From Pseudonocardia sp. CNS-004 (GTDB lineage: Bacteria > Actinomycetota > Actinomycetes > Mycobacteriales > Pseudonocardiaceae): DNA of 64,000 nucleotides. The stretch spans positions 33,144-97,143 of the forward strand of contig MKJV01000085.1 in assembly GCA_001942185.1 (NCBI GenBank), given 5' to 3'. The translations under genes were made by a program, and so were the position numbers. The notes below the pieces were generated by a model. That model saw nothing but the letters and a program-made list of their open reading frames with translations. It did not search any database and was not told the DNA's origin. Every line of letters starts with the position of its first letter. Positions within the stretch are counted from its first letter, which is position 1. This document shows, piece by piece, positions 61,363-64,000 of this stretch.

Positions 61363-62825
61363 GACGCACCCCCGCGCTCGCGCGCCCACCACTCGCGGAA
61401 CGTCTCGGCCGGTGGGCGCGGGGCGTCGCGGCTGGCCGTCCACGCCGACAACGGCGGTGGCAGCGCGGCGATCCCGCCCGTCCGGCGGCCCAGCAGCCGC
61501 CCGGCCCGCGACACCTTCTCCGCGGCGGCGAACCGGGCAGGTGAGGACATCACCCACGAGGCCGCCGCCATCGCGATCGCCTCTGCGCTCGGCACGGTGC
61601 GCGCCCGCTGCTCGTCGACGTGCCGGGCGCGCAGCTTCACCAGCAGCGACGGGATGTCGATGCGCACCGGGCACGCATCGAAGCACGCGCCGCACAGGGT
61701 GGAGGCGTACGGCAGCGACGCGTTGTCCTCCACGCCCGTGAGCTGCGGCGAGAGCACCGCGCCGATCGGGCCCGGGTAGACCGAGCCGTACGCGTGGCCG
61801 CCGGTGCGCTCGTAGACCGGGCAGACGTTGAGGCAGGCCGAGCACTTGATGCAGTGCAGGGCGCTGCGGCCCAGCTCGTCGGCGAGCGCCGCGGTGCGCC
61901 CGTTGTCGAGCAGCACGAGGTGGAAGGTCTGCGGCCCGTCGCCGGGCGTCACACCGGTCCACGCCGAGGTGTAGGGGTTCATCCGCTCGCCGGTGGACGA
62001 GCGCGGCAGCAGCTGCAGGAAGACCTCCAGGTCCTGCCATGTCGGCACGACCTTCTCGATCCCCATCACGGTGATCAGCGTCTCGGGCAGCGTGAGGCAC
62101 ATCCGCCCGTTGCCCTCGGACTCGACCACCAGCAGGGTGCCGGTGTCGGCCACGGCGAAGTTGGCGCCGGAGATCGCCACCTTGGCCCGCAGGAACCGCT
62201 CCCGCAGGTGCGCCCGCGCGGCCATGGCGAGCCGGCGCGGCTCGGCCGTCAGCTCCGGGTCCACGCCCGGCATCTCCCGCAGGAAGATCTCGCGGATCTC
62301 GGCGCGGTTGCGGTGGATGGCCGGCACGAGGATGTGGCTGGGCAGGTCCCCGCCCAGCTGGACGATCAGCTCGGCGAGGTCGGTCTCGTGCGCTTCGATC
62401 CCCGCGGTCTCCAGGGCCTCGTTGAGCCCGATCTCCTGCGTCGCCATCGACTTGACCTTGACGACCTCGGTCTCGCCGGTCTCCTGCACCAGGCGGGTGA
62501 CGATCGCGTTCGCCTCGTTCGCGTCGCGGGCCCAGTGCACGGTGCCGCCACGCGCGGTGACCTCGCGTTCGAGCCGCTCCAGGTGCTCGTCCAGCCGTGC
62601 CATCGTGGCCGCCTTGAGCGCCGATCCGGCCAGGCGCAGCTGCTCCCAGTCGTCCAGCTCGCCGACCACGCTCGCACGCTTGCCGCGGATCGTGTGGGTG
62701 GCGTGACCGAGGTTGCGCCGCAGCTGGGAGTCGGCGAGCGCGCCGCGCGCGGCATCGGGGAAGGAGTGCTCGCCGCGCAGGTGCCCGACCCCGCGCGGGG
62801 CGGGAACGCCCAGGAAGGTTGTCAT
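61359..62825 (-). CDS. lutB: Lactate utilization protein LutB, iron-sulfur subunit
   Basis: A 488-residue protein with two 4Fe-4S motifs, CIKCSACLNVCPVY and CGACFDACPVRID, in the C-terminal half, after the LUD domain (KVKSMATQEIGLNEALETAG, VADTGTLLVVESEGNGRM). It carries electrons in L-lactate oxidation. Intact. It overlaps lutC by 4 bases, and 31 bases separate it from lutA. Confidence 0.95.
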   Translation of the reverse strand: MTTFLGVPAPRGVGHLRGEHSFPDAARGALADSQLRRNLGHATHTIRGKRASVVGELDDWEQLRLAGSALKAATMARLDEHLERLEREVTARGGTVHWARDANEANAIVTRLVQETGETEVVKVKSMATQEIGLNEALETAGIEAHETDLAELIVQLGGDLPSHILVPAIHRNRAEIREIFLREMPGVDPELTAEPRRLAMAARAHLRERFLRAKVAISGANFAVADTGTLLVVESEGNGRMCLTLPETLITVMGIEKVVPTWQDLEVFLQLLPRSSTGERMNPYTSAWTGVTPGDGPQTFHLVLLDNGRTAALADELGRSALHCIKCSACLNVCPVYERTGGHAYGSVYPGPIGAVLSPQLTGVEDNASLPYASTLCGACFDACPVRIDIPSLLVKLRARHVDEQRARTVPSAEAIAMAAASWVMSSPARFAAAEKVSRAGRLLGRRTGGIAALPPPLSAWTASRDAPRPPAETFREWWARERGGAS

Positions 62826-62856
62826 CGTGCCGCCTCGCTGCGCTCGGTCGTGCTGG

Positions 62857-63582
62857 TCACGTGCTCGCCAGGATCTCGGCCAGGTGGATGGTGCGGGTGC
62901 CGCTGCGCAGCCGCGACAGGCCGCCACCGATGTGCATCAGGCACGACGCGTCGCCCGCCGCGGCCACCTCGGCGCCGGTGGACAGGACGTTGCGCATCTT
63001 GTCGGCCAGCATCGCGGTGGAGGTGTCGGCGTTCTTCAGCGCGAACGTGCCGCCGAAGCCGCAGCACTGGTCGGCCTCGGGCAGCTCGACCAGCGTCATG
63101 CCGCGCACGTGGCGCAGCAGCCGCAGCGGCTTGTCACCCACCCGCAGCATGCGCAGCGAGTGGCAGGTGGGGTGGTAGGTCACCCGGTGCGGGTAGTAGG
63201 CGCCGACGTCCTCCACCCCCAGCACGTCCACGAGCAGCTCGGACAGCTCGTAGGTGCGCGCGGCCACGGCGTCGGCGCGCTCGGCGAGCCGGTCGTCGTG
63301 CGCGCCGCGCGCCACCATCGCGTGCTGGTGCCGCACGCAGCCCACGCACGACCCGGACGGCGCGACGATCACGTCGTAGGGCTCGAAGGTCTCGACGTGG
63401 TGGCGCACGAGCGGCACGGCCTCGCGCTGGTACCCGGTGTTGACGTGCATCTGGCCGCAGCAGGTCTGGTCGGCCGGGAACACGACCTCATGGCCCAGCC
63501 GCTCCAGCAGCGTGACGGTGGCCCGGCCGACCTCCGGTTGTACGGCGTCTCCGAGACACGTCAGGAACAGCGCGATCCTCAC
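62857..63582 (-). CDS. lutA: Lactate utilization protein LutA, CCG-domain subunit
   Basis: A 241-residue protein with two CCG-type cysteine domains: DQTCCGQMHVNTGY with SGSCVGCV, and YHPTCHSL with DQCCGFGGTFALKN. The motifs bind an iron-sulfur or heterodisulfide-type centre. First gene of the lutABC operon. Intact. The GTG start lies about 270 bases from sahH on the other strand. Confidence 0.95.
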   Translation of the reverse strand: MRIALFLTCLGDAVQPEVGRATVTLLERLGHEVVFPADQTCCGQMHVNTGYQREAVPLVRHHVETFEPYDVIVAPSGSCVGCVRHQHAMVARGAHDDRLAERADAVAARTYELSELLVDVLGVEDVGAYYPHRVTYHPTCHSLRMLRVGDKPLRLLRHVRGMTLVELPEADQCCGFGGTFALKNADTSTAMLADKMRNVLSTGAEVAAAGDASCLMHIGGGLSRLRSGTRTIHLAEILAST

Positions 63583-63653
63583 CGCGCCACCCTATGACCT
63601 GCGGAGTTGACAGCACGGACGGGAGTTCGGATCCTGGGAGGGCAATCGCGAAG

Positions 63654-63735
63654 TCGGTGTCGAGAGGCGCTGCGACGGGCCGGAGCCCGCCACGCTCGAC
63701 CACCTGGCCATTGCACACGGAACAAGGGCGCCTGC
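63654..63735 (+). promoter_or_regulatory. S-adenosylhomocysteine (SAH) riboswitch
   Basis: The expected core of the SAH riboswitch is present: P1 GTCGAG (63659-63664) with CTCGAC (63695-63700), GAGAGGCGCTGCGACGGG closely matching the conserved core, P2 GGGC (63677-63680) with GCCC (63685-63688) and a pseudoknot AGGCGC (63665-63670) with GCGCCT (63728-63733). The gene 118 bases downstream is SAH hydrolase, the class's typical target. SAH binding usually raises expression. Confidence 0.88.
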
Positions 63736-63757
63736 ACTCACACGAGGAGGGCGGGCC

Positions 63758-63856
63758 GTGTTCGTCGATTCCGTCGTCCTCGCAGTTCCAGCGAGCCGGG
63801 CACGAGTAGCGTGGCCGGCCGCACCAGCCGTACGAGGAGGCGTTAGAACCCCATGA
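63758..63856 (+). CDS. Putative 32-residue ORF coupled to sahH
   Basis: GAGGAGG (63744-63750) lies 7 bases before a GTG that opens 32 codons, beginning VFVDSVVLAVPASRARVAWP. Its TGA overlaps the sahH ATG. It could couple sahH translation to the riboswitch. It resembles no known protein and may only be a spacer. Confidence 0.35.
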   Translation: MFVDSVVLAVPASRARVAWPAAPAVRGGVRTP

Positions 63857-64000
63857 CCGCCACTGCCGACATCAGCAGCAGGCTGCAGAAGCGCAACGGC
63901 ATCGACTTCGCCGTGGCCGACCTGGGCCTGGCGGAGTTCGGCCGCAAGGAGATCCGGCTCGCGGAGCACGAGATGCCCGGCCTGATGGAGCTGCGCCGGG
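63853..64000 (+). CDS. sahH: Adenosylhomocysteinase, N-terminal part (runs off the window)
   Basis: The first 49 residues, with NGIDFAVADLGLAEFGRKEI and RLAEHEMPGLMELRR, match the N-terminus of SAH hydrolase (FGRKEI, AEHEMPGL). It splits SAH to adenosine and homocysteine. GAGGAGG lies 12 bases upstream, and an SAH riboswitch precedes it. In mycobacteria sahH also follows the manA region. Confidence 0.95.
   Translation, partial: MTATADISSRLQKRNGIDFAVADLGLAEFGRKEIRLAEHEMPGLMELRR

Noticed and set aside
1..64000. CRISPR array, insertion sequence, prophage, tRNA or rRNA genes
   Set aside because: I looked for spaced direct repeats, transposase or integrase motifs and tRNA T-loop patterns in all gaps over about 70 bases and found none; the 22-bp GAGTCG arrays have no spacers of CRISPR type.

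Overview
The window is very GC-rich actinobacterial chromosome, most likely from Pseudonocardia or a close relative in the Pseudonocardiaceae. Clade-typical markers include a WhiB2-type regulator, a DUF3499 protein, a TIGR03089 protein, a conservon (sensor kinase, roadblock, DUF742 and Ras-like GTPase genes), F420 biosynthesis genes and mycothiol-type DinB enzymes. From memory, gene content follows the M. tuberculosis Rv3255c-Rv3285 block: accA3, SufE, sseA, maf, accE5/accD5, birA, a PH-domain protein, GtrA, purK/purE, fadE25, TIGR03089, an LCP protein, a WbbL-like transferase, GDP-mannose pyrophosphorylase, fbiA/fbiB, whiB2, a small metallopeptidase, DUF3499, manB, a SIS protein and manA, with sahH after it. 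No tRNA, rRNA, CRISPR array, transposase or phage gene was seen.

Layout. 1-6 kb: biotin carboxylase, sulfur-handling genes, a Na+/H+ antiporter and maf. 6.3-13.5 kb: an island of a solitary hypX, a four-gene conservon and small membrane proteins. 13.8-17.2 kb: acyl-CoA carboxylase epsilon and beta subunits, biotin ligase and a PH-domain protein. 17.2-24.4 kb: accessory metabolism (HMG-CoA lyase, luciferase-like oxidoreductase, dehydratase, HisN, DinB), gene debris and a two-component system. 24.4-29.4 kb: GtrA, purK-purE, an unidentified structured RNA locus, TetR and fadE25. 29.4-48.5 kb: envelope and mannose metabolism interleaved with F420 genes (fbiA, fbiB) and whiB2. 48.5-58.7 kb: transporters, regulators, an F420-type nitroreductase and an acyl-CoA ligase. 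58.8-64 kb: a MutL-like ATPase, a lipoprotein, lutABC and an S-adenosylhomocysteine (SAH) riboswitch upstream of sahH.

The genes serve a few shared themes: acyl-CoA carboxylation (AccA3/D5/E5 with BirA), activated mannose and surface glycan assembly (ManA, ManB, GDP-mannose pyrophosphorylase, glycosyltransferases, LCP), and cofactor F420 (CofD, CofE and at least one probable user enzyme).

Caution on sequence quality. About 45 frame breaks interrupt 28 otherwise conserved genes. Nearly every one is cured by adding one C or G, usually in a short C/G run, so they look like sequencing or assembly errors. I annotate such genes as single CDSs and give the break positions.

Most interesting non-coding signals: the SAH riboswitch with a possible coupled leader ORF, a candidate small RNA with a 12-codon ORF at 26.8-27.0 kb, a dispersed 22-bp-period GAGTCG tandem repeat placed just after gene ends, paired TetR operators, an OmpR-type direct repeat, and many apparently leaderless promoters.
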